Assembly (NCBI GenBank): GCA_963675135.1
Contig: OY776130.1
Location: 64,700,867-64,764,866 of the forward strand
Length of the DNA stretch: 64,000 nt
Direction of reading: 5' to 3'
Source of the DNA: Galeopsis tetrahit
Taxonomy: Eukaryota > Streptophyta > Magnoliopsida > Lamiales > Lamiaceae
Shown here: positions 24,811-37,101 of the stretch, piece by piece
Layout: each line of letters starts with the position of its first letter
Numbering within the stretch: the first letter of the stretch is position 1
Notes under the pieces: model-generated
The model's input: the letters and a program-made list of their open reading frames with translations, nothing else
The model's database searches: none
Told to the model about the DNA's origin: nothing
Position numbers and translations under genes: made by a program

Positions 24811-25521
24811 TTCATGAACTTTTTTTATGTATACTGCTATATATTATTCATCTTATTTTTATCTGTCTGTTCAATTTACTGGATGAATATATTTTTTTCA
24901 GTGATTAACTAATCTAATATTTCTTTGCTTGCTTTTTTTTTTTCCTCTTATAATTATTTTGTTGTGTTCGAGCATAATTTTTTTTCCTATGAATATAATT
25001 TATTTACTTGACATATAAAGAACTGCCTACAAAATTGCATTAGAAAGATATACATGGTTTTGTCGTATGCAAAATCTTTTAACTATTTGCTTGCTAAAAA
25101 AACGTGTATCATTGACACGTGGTTATTTTTTAATGATTTACTTTTTTAATGTATAATAATTTCTTGAAATATTCCCTTTCTTCATTCACATATTTTCTAC
25201 TTTTATAAATTATTTAAAATAAATTATATTCTTTAAATCATATCGAATGAATTATTCTGAATGTTAAAACCCCCTCCATTCCAATGAAAGTTATCTAACT
25301 TTTATTTTTCTCACATTTCTCTCTCAATCATATCACCCCTAATACATCTCTACTTATTCTATCATATTTTTTAATCTATGTACTTAAAGCTCATAGGCTG
25401 CTTTAACCGCGACAGAGAGAGTATTTTTTTTTATTAAACTCGGTGTAAAATATTTGTTATATAGTATATTTTTTAATAATGATTCACGTAATTTACAAAT
25501 TCTATCCATTCCAAGTATGAG

Positions 25522-26208
25522 TAGGGGTGGGCATTTGGATGGTTCGGTTCGATTTTGAGCTTTTTTCAACTGAACCGAAATAAGTGAAAATTTAAAAAAT
25601 GAAATAGAAATCGAACCGAATTTTGTTAGAATCGAATAAATGTTCGGATGGTTCGGTTCAGTTTAAACGTAATTCTTGCATATTTTTTTTTTTTAACAAT
25701 TAAACGTTTTTCAAGATTTTTTTACATTAAAAATTAAATTCAAATTATAAGTTCAATAGTTCACAATCATAAATTACAAGTTTCTCAAAGTTTAAAATTA
25801 CAAACCATACAAATCTCACACAAAAAATTAATGATTTTGTTGCATTTTCCACAATGAAATCTATTTTCAAGGGATATAATTATTTTTTTAGTGGGGCAAG
25901 AAGACTACAAATGTCGAATTGAAATTGAGATTGAAAATTAATAAAGTAGCATACTTCAAGTAGAGTTTATTTTTGTCAATGTATTGTTCCATACAATTTA
26001 TTAATTAAATAAGTTTTTTTAATTTAAATAAAGAAATTTAGTGCGATTTTTATTCGATTTTGTAAAATATAAAACGAACTGAACCGAAAAAATAAAATTA
26101 AAAAAAAATATTTCAACCGAACCGAACAACCGAATAAATCGAACCAAATAAACCGAAATCATTAGTTCGGTTTGGAAATTCAATTTTTTCGATCTTGTGC
26201 CCACAATA
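25522..26208. mobile_element. hAT-type MITE rich in GGTTCGGTT motifs
   Basis: A 687-bp element with ends TAGGGGTGGGCA and TGCCCACAATA, imperfect inverted repeats. It is flanked by the perfect 8-bp duplication AGTATGAG at 25514-25521 and 26209-26216. The sub-terminal regions carry GATGGTTCGGTTCG on the left and CGAACCGAAC-type motifs on the right. The 8-bp duplication places it with hAT elements. There is no intact transposase, and frames crossing it are not real genes. Confidence 0.85.
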
Positions 26209-26361
26209 AGTATGAGTGGCTCCAAAATACCAAATACTACATCTTTTAAAATCCAAACAAAAATAAAACATCTCTATGTTTATAATCTTTTACAAGCGTA
26301 CATGTTAATCTTTTTGTGAAAAGTCTGTAAATGAGTCGGGAATTCGGGATGATATATTATA

Positions 26362-27500
26362 GGGAAAATATCAATTTTGGTCACCGAGTTTTACTTCTTT
26401 TCATATTTGGTCACCCACATTTGATCACTATCAAAATTGGTCACTCACTTATTATATTCTATCAAAATTGATCATTCCGTTAGTCAATCTGTCATTGACT
26501 AACGGAGAAAGAGTTTTGAGCTCAAAATTTTCAAAACATTAAAAACTTTTGATGCATCTTCTAGAAACTAATGAAACAAACGCAGTAGTAAGAATGAAAC
26601 ATGTGAAACGCGTTCTCATGCGGAATTTTCATTATATTTATCCTTGATTAGAAAGAATTCTCAAACGTGATTCAATCAACTTGCTGGGTAGTCAAAAAAA
26701 TTTCAATAAATTTTTAATAATTATTTAACTCAATTATGAATTCATTTGTTGTTGGTTTACTTTTTAGAACGTGATTCAATCAACTTTGCTGGTAGTCAAA
26801 AAATTTCAGTAAGTTTTTAATAATTATTTAACTCAATTATGAATTCATTTGTTGTTGGTTTACTTTTTATTTTACAGGAAAATGAGAAACTCGGTTTACT
26901 TTTTATTTTACAGGAAAATGAGAAACTCAAGATAGAATGAAACTTTGTACTCTTGTTTTTTTTTAACAATTGTACTCTGTTTTTCAATTCTTGGTTTCAT
27001 ATTGAATTTGTATAATAATTGGAGATATAAATTTGGAAAAATATCAATTTTGGTCTTTTTGACTACCCAGCAAGTTGATTGAATCACGTTCCAGAAGATG
27101 CATGAGAATTCTTTCTAATAAAGAATAAATATAATGAAAATTTCAAGATGCATGAGAATTCTTTTGACCTATTACGGATAAATATAATGAGAATTCCTTC
27201 TGATCTATAAGATAAAACTAAGATTCTTCAATGGGTATTCACGCTCGGGTAGGTTCCACATGTTTCATTCTTGCTACTGCGTTTGTTTCATTAGTTTGTA
27301 GAAGATGCATCAGAAGTTTTTAATGTTTTGAAAATTTTGAGCTCAAAACTCTTTCTCCGTTAGTCAATAACAGATTGACTAACGGAATTATCAATTTTGA
27401 TAGAATATAATAAGTGAGTGACCAATTTTGATAGTGATCAAATGTGGGTGATCAAATATGAAAAGAGGTAAAACTGGATGACCAAAATTGATATTTTCCC
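26362..27500. mobile_element. Mutator-like (MULE) non-autonomous element with long inverted ends
   Basis: A 1,139-bp element with ends GGGAAAATATCAATTTTGGT and its complement at the right. The inverted arms run for roughly 250 bp each and include the matching block CTCCGTTAGTCAAT on the right and its complement on the left. It is flanked by the perfect 9-bp duplication TATATTATA at 26353-26361 and 27501-27509. Long inverted ends with a 9-bp duplication are the Mutator hallmark. A related unoccupied copy of the flanking sequence lies at about 28222-28263. No transposase is encoded. Confidence 0.9.
26664..26928. repeat. Nested tandem repeats inside the Mutator-like element
   Basis: Two copies of a roughly 104-bp unit start AACGTGATTCAATCAACTT at 26664 and 26768. 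They are followed by an exact duplication of a 36-bp unit (26857-26892 and 26893-26928), starting GGTTTACTTTTTATTTTACA. The exactness of the 36-bp copy suggests it is recent. Confidence 0.85.
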
Positions 27501-27559
27501 TATATTATATTTAAGACTTTAAGTACATATATATAATGATATATATGCAAAGCGATTTA

Positions 27560-28217
27560 CATTTGGTTTGGGTGATCATGATTATTTACAAAGTAGAGCA
27601 ATTCTTACACCTATATTACATATTGTATGGTCAATAAATTTGAACATGATTCATTTAAATGAAAACGAGTCCCATACTTATTTGAGCTCTGACAGTCCTT
27701 GCAAATCTGATTCGAATGTTGATATTTTATCTAATGTCTATACTCCTGAATTTTGAATAGTTTGAAGTATTCGTGTGTACCTAATCATGAACTGAATTTG
27801 AAAGTTGGAACACTTGTGATATTATTGAGAAATATATATCATTCAAGGGGCTTGTGCAATGAAACCAAATTTGTGTCATATTTTTTCTAATTTTTTAATT
27901 TTTTTCCTAGCGCTTAAAATTTTGCATTTATTTTATCTATAAATTAAATTCATAATATAATATTTTGTTCTATGTGTAGGTTGGTTATAATCGGGTTGAG
28001 TAATGAGGTTCTTGAAGTTAAGGTTATAACTAGAAGTAGTGTTGGACAATTAACATTGATATCGAGACTTATATCAACTCCTTATAATTTTAGACCGTTT
28101 TTCAAGTTTCAATGTATACTATTTTCATTGATTGTGTCATATGACTCATATGATATGTCTATTAATAAAAGTCATGGGCGATTATCTAATGTAGATGATT
28201 TTTTTTTTAGATCGTAA
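27560..28217 (+). pseudogene. Fragment of a Helitron PIF1-type helicase, C-terminal part
   Basis: A second, shorter copy of the helicase end found at about 34590-35230. Shared stretches include DYLQSRAILTP, NENESHTYLSSD, SNVYTPEF, NHELNLKVGT and MSINKSHGRL, in the same order. Compared with the other copy, one base is missing just after TPEF, which creates a stop at once. Start, ATPase motifs and ends are absent, so it cannot make a helicase. An AT-rich interruption at about 27880-27980 matches one at the same place in the other copy and may be an old intron. Confidence 0.8.
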
Positions 28218-28270
28218 AGATGAATTCGGGATGATATATTATATTTAAGACTTTAAGTACATATTTAGTA

Positions 28271-30138
28271 ATGTTTGATTGGTTGTTTTGTATTAGCTAG
28301 AATTGACACACATTTGTTTGATTATTTATCATTATCAATTTCATTCTATTTCTAGGCATTAGTAAAGTTGAAAGTATGTTTATATTAATTTTTTAGTAAT
28401 AGTCCACAACAAGTAAGATGAAAATTTGAAGCTGCAGATTTGCTATGTACCGTTTCATAAATTTGTTAGGCCCTTCTGAAGTACCGTTTCACTATTTTAT
28501 TTCCACTGATATGTTTTTTAAGATTGGTTGCTAGCTCAAATTCTAGAAAAAGCAACTGGTAGGATCGATCTTCTATGCCATCAATTTTATAAGGAATCAA
28601 TTTATGAGTTTGTTTGTATTTTATTTTACAATCATCATTTGGACATTAAATCTTCATCTCCTGCAATAGATGTACCTGAAAATCGTGGTGGTCCAACTTT
28701 GAATTTTTTTTTATGCACTAAAACTTGTAACTTTGTGAAATACATTATTTCATTTATTTTAATATTCTTTTTTTTTAACCCTTTTTATTGTAATATTCTT
28801 ATACAAAGTTGGAAATTTGAGTTTTTTTAATATTCTAATCGTATTGCAATATCAAAACTTTATTGTAAATTTGTAATAGAAACAATGTTTTGTCTTTCCT
28901 TTCGACTTCTCATTTCGATGGACTGGTGTGATAGCAAAAGGTTGTCCACAAATATTATAAAGTGAATTGTTGTACTTTTAATGTTTGTATTATAAATATA
29001 ATGGTACTTTTGAACTTTACACGAACAAATTATGTAAGATGATCTTGAAAAAGTACTAAAATTATTTCTTAATAATTCTTGATTATATATATATATAGAG
29101 AGAGGTAACTTTTATTTATTAGATTATTTTACATAATTTTATACTATTACTTTTTAAAAAATCATTTTTTTAGGGATACAATTTATTTTTATGATTGCAA
29201 ATTTTAATTGAAGTTGAAAATGTGATTTGTTATAAATTTGATTTGGAGAGTATTTTTTTAATATAAACAAATATAGTTAAATAAAAATATAGGAGTACTC
29301 ATAAGGTTTGATTTTTTCTTAGATATAGGTTTATATTTCAGCGTTGCTTTGGGTTATAGACGTTTGTGGATACCTATAGAGTCGCTCTAAACGTCTATAT
29401 TAATCTTGGTTCTAAATTCTTCGTTCTTTGCCAATTTTTTAAAATTTCGTCTTTTTTTTTTTACGAATATAATTCATAACTTCATTTCAATGTTGTTCAA
29501 TGAGGGTTTGAGTTGCAATTAATTCTTTAATTGTTGATTTAAATAAAGGTAAATAATTGTTTTTTTTTTTTTACAAATGCTAGCGTGATCTTTATATTGT
29601 TCATTGGTTGATATTCTTTATTTTATCTCTTAATTTTATGAGTGATATTAATCTCATGTGGCGAGCTCCAACAACCCACATCATCGATTGCTGACTGAAA
29701 AATAAAAATGTATATCAAATTGCAACACGGTGAATAGTTGGAATTTTTTATAATAATAGTTGAAAGTCGTGATTAAATATGGTATATTTATTTAAAATTA
29801 ACCCTATAATATAATTAAAAAAAATCCATGAAGAATTAATTTAAATTGTTATCTGTCATGGTAACTTAATTTGACCAATAGTATATTCGTTGACATAGTT
29901 AAATGTTAAATTTTTAAGGTTTCATGTTAAAGAATTAGTTTTTACTTAATTATTGTCTTAAATGATTAATTTATTTACTTTGTCTTTTAAATAATGTTTT
30001 TTAGGAATTTAATTTTGTATAAACTAGACATTTTAAAGTTATTGAAAGTTTTTATTTCATATTATAAATCACGTGTATGTGTTCAAATTAATTTCTCTAT
30101 CTTATAGTCAATACTAATTAAAATGTCCTTAAAATATA
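28271..30138. other. Gene-free AT-rich stretch
   Basis: I see no gene. A short frame near 28528-28700 has no domain I know. The stretch around 29340-29400 is less AT-rich but shows no recognisable product. The 5' end of the large Helitron may lie here or just after, but I could not find a convincing start (TC next to a host A). Confidence 0.45.
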
Positions 30139-30388
30139 CTTCCCCCCGTTCTACGACTGTTTGCACATGCACTTTCCTTATTCGTTTGTCCCACAATTAT
30201 TTTCACACCACTAAAAAGAAAATTATTTTATAAACTTCATCCTCACAATATTCACATATTTACATAAAATGTTATTACTTTTACACTCATTTCAACCACT
30301 CTCTTTACTTATTAATTTAACTTTACAAAATTACCCTTCAACACTCCACTCATTACATTTTTCCTTAAAACGTCGAAAATGGGTGGAG
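30139..30388. mobile_element. Stowaway-type (Tc1/Mariner) MITE
   Basis: A 250-bp element starting CTTCCCCCCGTTCTACGA and ending CGTCGAAAATGGGTGGAG, imperfect inverted repeats, with TA on both sides (30137-30138 and 30389-30390). The TA duplication and CTCC(C)-type ends fit Stowaway. The interior shares CAATATTCACA and TTTACATAAAATGT with the Stowaway element at 37102. Confidence 0.72.
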
Positions 30389-30869
30389 TATATATTCCAA
30401 ATGGGTGGCACTACACATTTAAATTTTGGATATGGTAAAAGGTCGAAAATACCTCTAACTGAATATTAAACTTCATATTTTATTTAACGAGGATATTACA
30501 ATAAAATCACATTTTTTTAAAAATAATCGATTCTAGATAGCCATGTTTTCCGATTTCAAATTTTAGGTTTATGTTTTTTTTTCACCTATTTTTTATTTTA
30601 TTTTTTGTTTAAATAGTCTTTGGATTAAACATTATATATTGAATACATTTTTTTCATGAAATGTATTCATATTTTTATTTGTAGTTAGAGAATTGTTAAT
30701 GCAATCATGATGATTTAATGATATACCAACATCATTATTACTTTCTCATTTTTTTTGTTTATTATTAGGTACCATTTAATTTTGTTGAACTAATTTAAAA
30801 AATGGTTAGTTTTATTATATGTTTGTTCTTACTATTAAAGTCTGTGTATAACCTTGGTTTGTAATATTC

Positions 30870-32650
30870 ACTCCTTTTCTCATATGGTGAGAATGGGTAT
30901 AACGACGATATTTCGTTTGCTGCATACATCTGGAACGCATAATTTAGTTTTAGAGAATACTTTGCATTTCGACTTCAACGTAGGAATGGTGAACCTTCTA
31001 CGATTTTATCTTCAAAAAGGCTCACTCAACAATTTATTGTTGACGCCGTTAGACTTAAATACATAAGGACACGTCAATCAGAGCTTCGTCGTAAATGAAT
31101 AATGGTATGAAAGATGCATTTTTTGGCTACAAAGTGAGTTGTTTTGCCACATCTTCATTCACCAGAGGTGCACGCTACATGGACCAAAATTATCTAGAAG
31201 CAATGACAATTTGTAGATGGGTCGATTATCCTCAATTATTTCTAATTTTCACGTATAATAAAAAATGGTCTGAGATTGTACGTTTTTTAAAATAGAATGG
31301 ACTTAATCCTGAAGACCGCCCAAATATAATATGTCGAATATTTAAGATTAAATTTGACGGATTATTAAATGATATTTAAAAGAAAAAAATATTTGGGGAT
31401 GTCAAAGAAGGTATTTAAATTTATTTATTTTTTGGTTTAAAATAATAATTTTATTTTTTAAATTATCTATTCACTACATTTTATATATTTTTTTTTTTCA
31501 ATTTTATGTGCAGTTCTTTATACTATTGAATTTCAAAAGCGCAGTCTTCCCCATGCACATATATTGACGTTTCTTGAAAATCACAATGAAGTTTGTATAT
31601 ATTTGAGTTTGCTACATATGATTTTTATTATAACTAATTATTCTTTATCTTATGATAAATGATCCTTGTGGTGCTGTAAATCCACGTTCTCCTTATATGA
31701 CCGATGAAGGTTCATATACACAATGTTTTTCTAAAAGATTTGTTTCAGAGTCTTCTATTGATGAAGATGGTTATCCTATTTATATGTGAATGGATGATGG
31801 AATGATTTTGAACAAGAAGGGTTCTATTTTTTTATAACAAACACGTTGTTCCTAATCGTTATCTTCTTTTGAAGTATATATGGTGCACACGTCAATGTTG
31901 AATGGTGTAATCAATCAATATCCATAAAATACATATTCAAGTATGTCAACAAATTAAAGGACATGATCGTGTTACATGATTGTAGGTACATTTCTCCATA
32001 TGATGCTGCTTGGAGAATTTTTTGGTTTGAGATTAATTACAGAAATCCTTCAGTTGAAGATTTGGGATTTCATCGATCTTCTTGATAAGCAGATTGTTTT
32101 ATTTGGTGATCGTGCATGTTTAAAATCTATCTTAGAAAGACCATGGGTAAAATAAAATATATTCTTAGCTTGGTTTGAACTCAACAAGAATTCTTCTAAA
32201 GTAAAAAATTTGACTTATGCTGAAATACCACAATTCTTCGTATGAAAGCCGAAAACTAGAGAGTAAGTTGAAATGAATAAATGTTTTTCAATTAGATGTA
32301 TTTGTTACGTTTTTCCTGGTTCTGGTGAGTCACATTACTTGAGGATAGTCTTGAATGTAGTTCGTGGACCTACATCTTGTGATGATTTGAAGAAATTCAA
32401 TGGAGTAATTCATCCAACATTTCGAGAAGCTTGCTTTGTTAGAGATTTGTTGGACGATGATAGAGAGTATGTTGAAGGTATGGAGGAAGTTAGTCATTCA
32501 GCTTCAGCATTTTCGATGAGATTTTTATTTGTTACGCTGCTAACATCATGTTTGTTGGGTCGACCTTATGAAATTTGACAAAAGTGTTGGAGATACATGT
32601 CTGATGATATTATTTATAATAGAGGAAGAATTATGCATTTTTTTAAGGTA
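30870..32650 (+). pseudogene. Broken Helitron Rep (N-terminal domain and HUH endonuclease)
   Basis: Readable in several frames. From left to right: RLTQQFIVDAVRLKYIRTRQ (about 30968-31027) and SSFTRGARYMDQNYLEAMTI with CRWVDYPQLF, both matching the Helitron N-terminal domain. Then EFQKRSLPHAHI, which holds the two-histidine (HxH) metal site of Rep at about 31530-31570. Then KYIFKYVNK at 31927-31953, which holds the paired catalytic tyrosines. Then GPTSCDDLKKFNGVIHPTFR near 32370-32430, a conserved spacer block before the helicase. In-frame stops follow several of these blocks, and the frame changes between them. In a working element this enzyme nicks and joins DNA ends in rolling-circle transposition. 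Here it is a relic. Confidence 0.85.
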
Positions 32651-33662
32651 TGTTTAATTATTTTCTTTGTAATTTAATTCCATTATAATTATTCTACTTC
32701 ACTAATATGCAAGTCATTTTAAGTCAGTTGGTCAATTAATTACTTTAAATTATTTGTGATTTATTGAGAACTTTGATCGATTAAATTATTTCACATAATT
32801 TAATATTAACCTTAAAAAAATAGGGATACAACAAATTTTTTATGATTGCACATTTAATTGAAGTTGAGATTTTTTATTTATTTTTTATAATTTTGATTTT
32901 TAGAATAAAAAAAATTAGATAATTTTTGTACTTATTTTATATATATTATCTAAAAAAATGTAGTAATTAATAAAAGATAAAATTAAGTTTTGATTTGTAT
33001 ACGTAGTTCATATGTATATTTTTATATATATTTTGGAATAGATAAAATATATTTTATTGTTTATTAATTATCTACATCAATAACACTTAAATCAATTTAT
33101 ATAACTAAATCAATAATAATGATTTGTATTAATAAAAAATATTCATATATTTATATTAAATTATTTTTTTATGCATAATATTTTAATATGTTATTTTTTT
33201 TTGTTGAAACAAGTTTAAATATTTAAATGTTATATATGAAAAATTATAATATAATTTATTTTATGTTTATTTATCATATCAAATACATATATCAATTTAA
33301 GTCTATGTTTCAACTGATTTTCATAATATACATAATTTACTTATAAAAAAAATCAAATATTTTATATTAATTTATTTTAGAATAATTAACTAAATGTAAA
33401 CCTATATACATAATAAATAATAATGTGATTTGTTAATTATATACTTATTTATCATTTTAAATATAAATATCTATTTAATTCTAAATTTTAATCACTTTGA
33501 ATAAATATATCCCTCATGGACTAATGAAAAAAAAATTAAAATTCTATATTAATTTATCTTAGCATAGTTAACTAATATCATTTTAATTTTAAATTCCCGT
33601 AAAATTAAGGATGACAGATGATGAAATCAAGAGTTGTTGTTTGATAGAAAATTGATAATATA

Positions 33663-35448
33663 TTGCGGACTCTTGGTAAGTTTTTGCAAGATTTTCATGA
33701 AGGCATGTCGATGGTAAACCATGATCCGTACTTTTCATCTAGAAATAGATTTATTTTGAATGAGTTTCCATACAACATATCAGATTTTAAGTTAGAGTAT
33801 GGGAATTTAATTAGCAAACTTAGTGACGAACAACGTGGTGTGTATGATAAAATAATTAGGACCATTCCGTCTGGTAAGTGTGGTGTATTTTTTGTTTATG
33901 GATATGGTAGAACAGGAAAAAATATTATATGGAAGACTCTATCAACATGTTTAAGATCTAAAGGCAAGATTGTAATTAATGTAGCCTTTAGTGATATAGC
34001 TACACTTCTTCTTCCTGGTGGACATACTACCCATTCTACATTTTTCATTCCAATTGATGTTATTAAAGATTCTACATGCAGTATTTATCAAGGAAGTCCT
34101 CTTACTGGGCTTTTGATTAAATGTGCTCTTATAATATGGGATGAAGCACCAATGGTGAAGAGATATTTTATTGAGGCTCTCGATACGACTTTGAATGATA
34201 TTATGCAGCTCACAAATTTATTGTCATCTGAACTACCTTTTGACGGTAAGAATGTTGTCCTTGGAGGTGTTTTCGTCAGATATTACCTATTATTTCAAAA
34301 GGAACGAGGTAGGATATCGTTCACGCTACTATCTACTCATCTAATTTGTGTAATGATTGTACTCTTCTGAAACTTACTAAGAACACGAGGTTGCAAACCC
34401 TAAGATCTGATGAAGTTGTACATGAATTGAATTCTTTTTCTGAATGGATAACATCTATTGGATATGGCAGTATAGGATCAGAAAATGAGTATGAATGTGA
34501 TGTACAAATTTCTGAGGATATTTTGCTAAAGGGTAGTGATGATCCGATTTCTACAATTGTTGATAGCATTTATCCCGATTTTAAGAATATGATGGATGAT
34601 CAGGACTATTTACGAAGTAGAGTTATTCTTGCACCCACGTTAGATGTTGTTATGTCAATAAGTGATCACATGATTCAAATAAATGAAAATGAACCACGTA
34701 TTTATTTGAGCGCTGACAATCCTTGCAGATCTAATTTGAATGTTGATAATTACTCTGATGTCCATACTCCTGAATTTTTGAATAGTTTGAAGTGTTCTGG
34801 TGTACCTGATCATGAATTGAATTTGAAAGTTGGAACACCGGTAATGTTATTGATAAATATAGATCACTCAAGCGGTCTATACAATGAAACCAAATTTGTG
34901 TCTTTTTTTTTTTTTTAGTATCTTTCTCTTTATTTTTATATTTTATTTTCTATCATACAAAATTTTGCATTTGCTTTATTTATAAATTTATAATATAATA
35001 TTTTGTTTTATGGGTAGTTTGGTTATAAACATGTTGGGTGATAAAGTTCTTGAAGCTAAGATTCTAACTGTAAGTAATAGTGGACAATTGATATTGATAC
35101 CGCGACATACATTGACACTTTTGATCTTACATTTTTTGCCTTTTAAGTTTCAACGTAGACAAATTTTCATTGATTGTGTCATATGTTAGTTATGACTATT
35201 AATAAAAGTTAGGGGCAATCGTTTTTTAATGTAGGTGTTTTTTTTTTTTTTTTTTGAAAAAATATGTATTTAGTCATCGTCGATTATTTGTCGTTGTGTC
35301 TAGAATAACAAACCGTCATGGTTTGAAGATCTTATTATGTCATGAAAACAATTGTGATTGTAATATCACAAAGAAGGTAGCGTTTAATGAAGTTTTTAGG
35401 AATGTATGGATTTATAATAATAATTTAAGTTTTATAATTTTTTCTTAA
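33663..35448 (+). pseudogene. Broken Helitron PIF1-type helicase
   Basis: The first part (33663-34370) includes LSDEQRGVYDKI and a Walker A region FVYGYGRTGKN. There the usual GxGGTGKT has become GYGRTGKN, so the second Gly and the last Thr are changed. Walker B reads IIWDEAPM. A frameshift near 34340 moves the rest to another frame (34346-34918). This continues LDVVMSISDHM, NPCRSNLN, HTPEFLNSLK and KVGTPVMLLINIDHSSGLYN. After an AT-rich gap, MTINKS is followed by a TAG where the family has a Gln codon (MTINKSxGQS). RLFVVVSRITNRHGLKILLC (about 35275-35340) is the usual end. No active protein is expected. Confidence 0.88.
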
Positions 35449-35900
35449 TTTATTTTTTTATTAATTACTATTGATATTAGATTATTGCATTATTTAATTG
35501 AATGTAATTTATATCACCAAAATTATTGTAATATTCTTTAACATTTTATAGTAATTTAATAATTTTATCGTATCATAAATATATATTAGACATTAATTTT
35601 ATATATTTATATGTTAACTTTAAATTTATATAGTATAAGACATTGATTTAATTAAATTTTAAGATTAATAATTTAATCTAAAAAAGATATTAGCAACATA
35701 TTAAAAATTTTAATTTATTATTTTTTTAAATTGGATATAGTATAATAACATAGTTAACAATAGTTAATTTTATACGTATGATACTATATATATGTGTGTA
35801 TATATATTAATGTAAGTTAGTGGTATTATAAAATGAATACACTATAACACTATTAAAAATTAAAATTTAAAATGTTAGTAATATTTTTTAACATATCAGG

Positions 35901-35928
35901 CCGTGCGTCAGCACGGGTGCCATACTAG
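35901..35928 (+). other. Helitron 3' terminus: hairpin and CTAG end
   Basis: CCGTGC-GTCA-GCACGG forms a 6-bp GC stem with a 4-base loop (35901-35916). It is followed by 12 bases ending in CTAG, with a host T directly after (35929). This is the standard Helitron termination signal and marks the right end of the large element. Confidence 0.9.
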
Positions 35929-37099
35929 TATCATATAATGCGTTGATAGCTTTAATAATCAACTTATTTATTATCAGACGTGGTTGTTTGAGTACGAATG
36001 ACTGAACACAGTCAAACAATAATAACAAAAATATAAAGTTGACACAAGATATACCCAAGGATACTTAGTCGGGCCAATGTGCAAAACTTTTTGACTTTTA
36101 TAGCTTGTTCATTTTTTAATTTTTTTTTTGTGTAAACTTAGAATTTTTGGACTTTCAAACCCTAAAATAAGAGATTATTTCCTTATTTATATGGTAGATG
36201 CAATTGTTACATTCCTCTAATTTTGTGTAATTTGTCCCATGGCGAATTGAGGCAAGCGGACAATTTCAAGGAGAAAAGTTATTGTCATAACATGAGTTGT
36301 CAATCAACAAGCAATTTATCGAGTAGATTGAATTGAGAAGACCAACATGTGATATCCTTAGAAGTGACTAGAAGGTGAATCATAAGTTACCATACCCTAG
36401 TGAACTTACCAGACAAATGTTATGGATGAGATTAATTGGTGTTGACAATCTTAGCATGAGTTGTTGATGCAGGAGGGCATTGTGAGTCCCATGTGTCTTG
36501 AGAAGTTGACACGTGTAATTAAGTAGAACATAAATTATGTGTGTTGATCACCTTGCTTCGTTCGAACAATGCTTCAAGCTGATCTTCACGAGGTGATGGA
36601 AGGTGAACGTTGACTTGACAACGAAGTATCTAACTATTCTTAACATTTTATACACTAGTATTATTAGATACTAGCTTACAAAACCGACTAACATCTTGGA
36701 TTAAAAAAAATAAAATAAACACTGAATGTTTAAGATGACATGATAACTTATTTTATAGAATAATTGATATCTTAGATTTTTAAACTTGTACTAGAATTTA
36801 AATCTAGATAGATAGATAATTAGTCATATATTAGGCTGAACAACGTGTGTAATTTTCAAAAATCGCATCTTGAACATACAAAAATGTTTTGGAAATCGTG
36901 TATGTCAATTAAAATTGCATATATAACATGTGATTATACTATATACATATCTCTATATATTACAAAAATCTCATACACAACATGCAACACACTTTTGATA
37001 AAATCAATCACATTTACAACATGCGTTTATTTTTATAATAAAAAAAAATCACTATATTTTATTATTTTACTAAATGAGTATGAAAGAAACCCTATATCC
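35929..37099. other. Gene-free stretch right of the Helitron
   Basis: No gene is supported. The part from about 36240 to 36640 is less AT-rich than its surroundings and may be a fragment of older repeat or gene sequence, but all frames are interrupted and I recognise no domain. Confidence 0.45.
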
Positions 37100-37101
37100 T
37101 A

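Larger units (their letters stand above)
30849..35928 (+). mobile_element. Large decayed autonomous-type Helitron
   Basis: The remains of a Rep/helicase Helitron. In order it holds an N-terminal Helitron domain, a Rep endonuclease, a long AT-rich gap (about 32650-33600), a PIF1-type helicase, and the 3' end with a hairpin and CTAG next to a host T. Helitrons move by rolling-circle replication. Many stops and frameshifts mean the protein can no longer be made. The left limit given is only the first readable coding sequence. The true 5' end was not found and is probably somewhat further left. Confidence 0.85.

Noticed and set aside
28528..28830. A small plus-strand ORF that might be a gene
   Set aside because: It is AT-driven, its end is low-complexity, and it has no domain I recognise. 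It lies among transposon remains.
30091..30130. TCTCTATCTTATAG as a possible 5' end of the large Helitron
   Set aside because: The preceding base is T, not the expected A, and no second copy supports it. The 5' end is left undefined.
36240..36640. A less AT-rich patch that might be an exon or retrotransposon piece
   Set aside because: All frames are broken, and I could name neither a protein domain nor terminal repeats.
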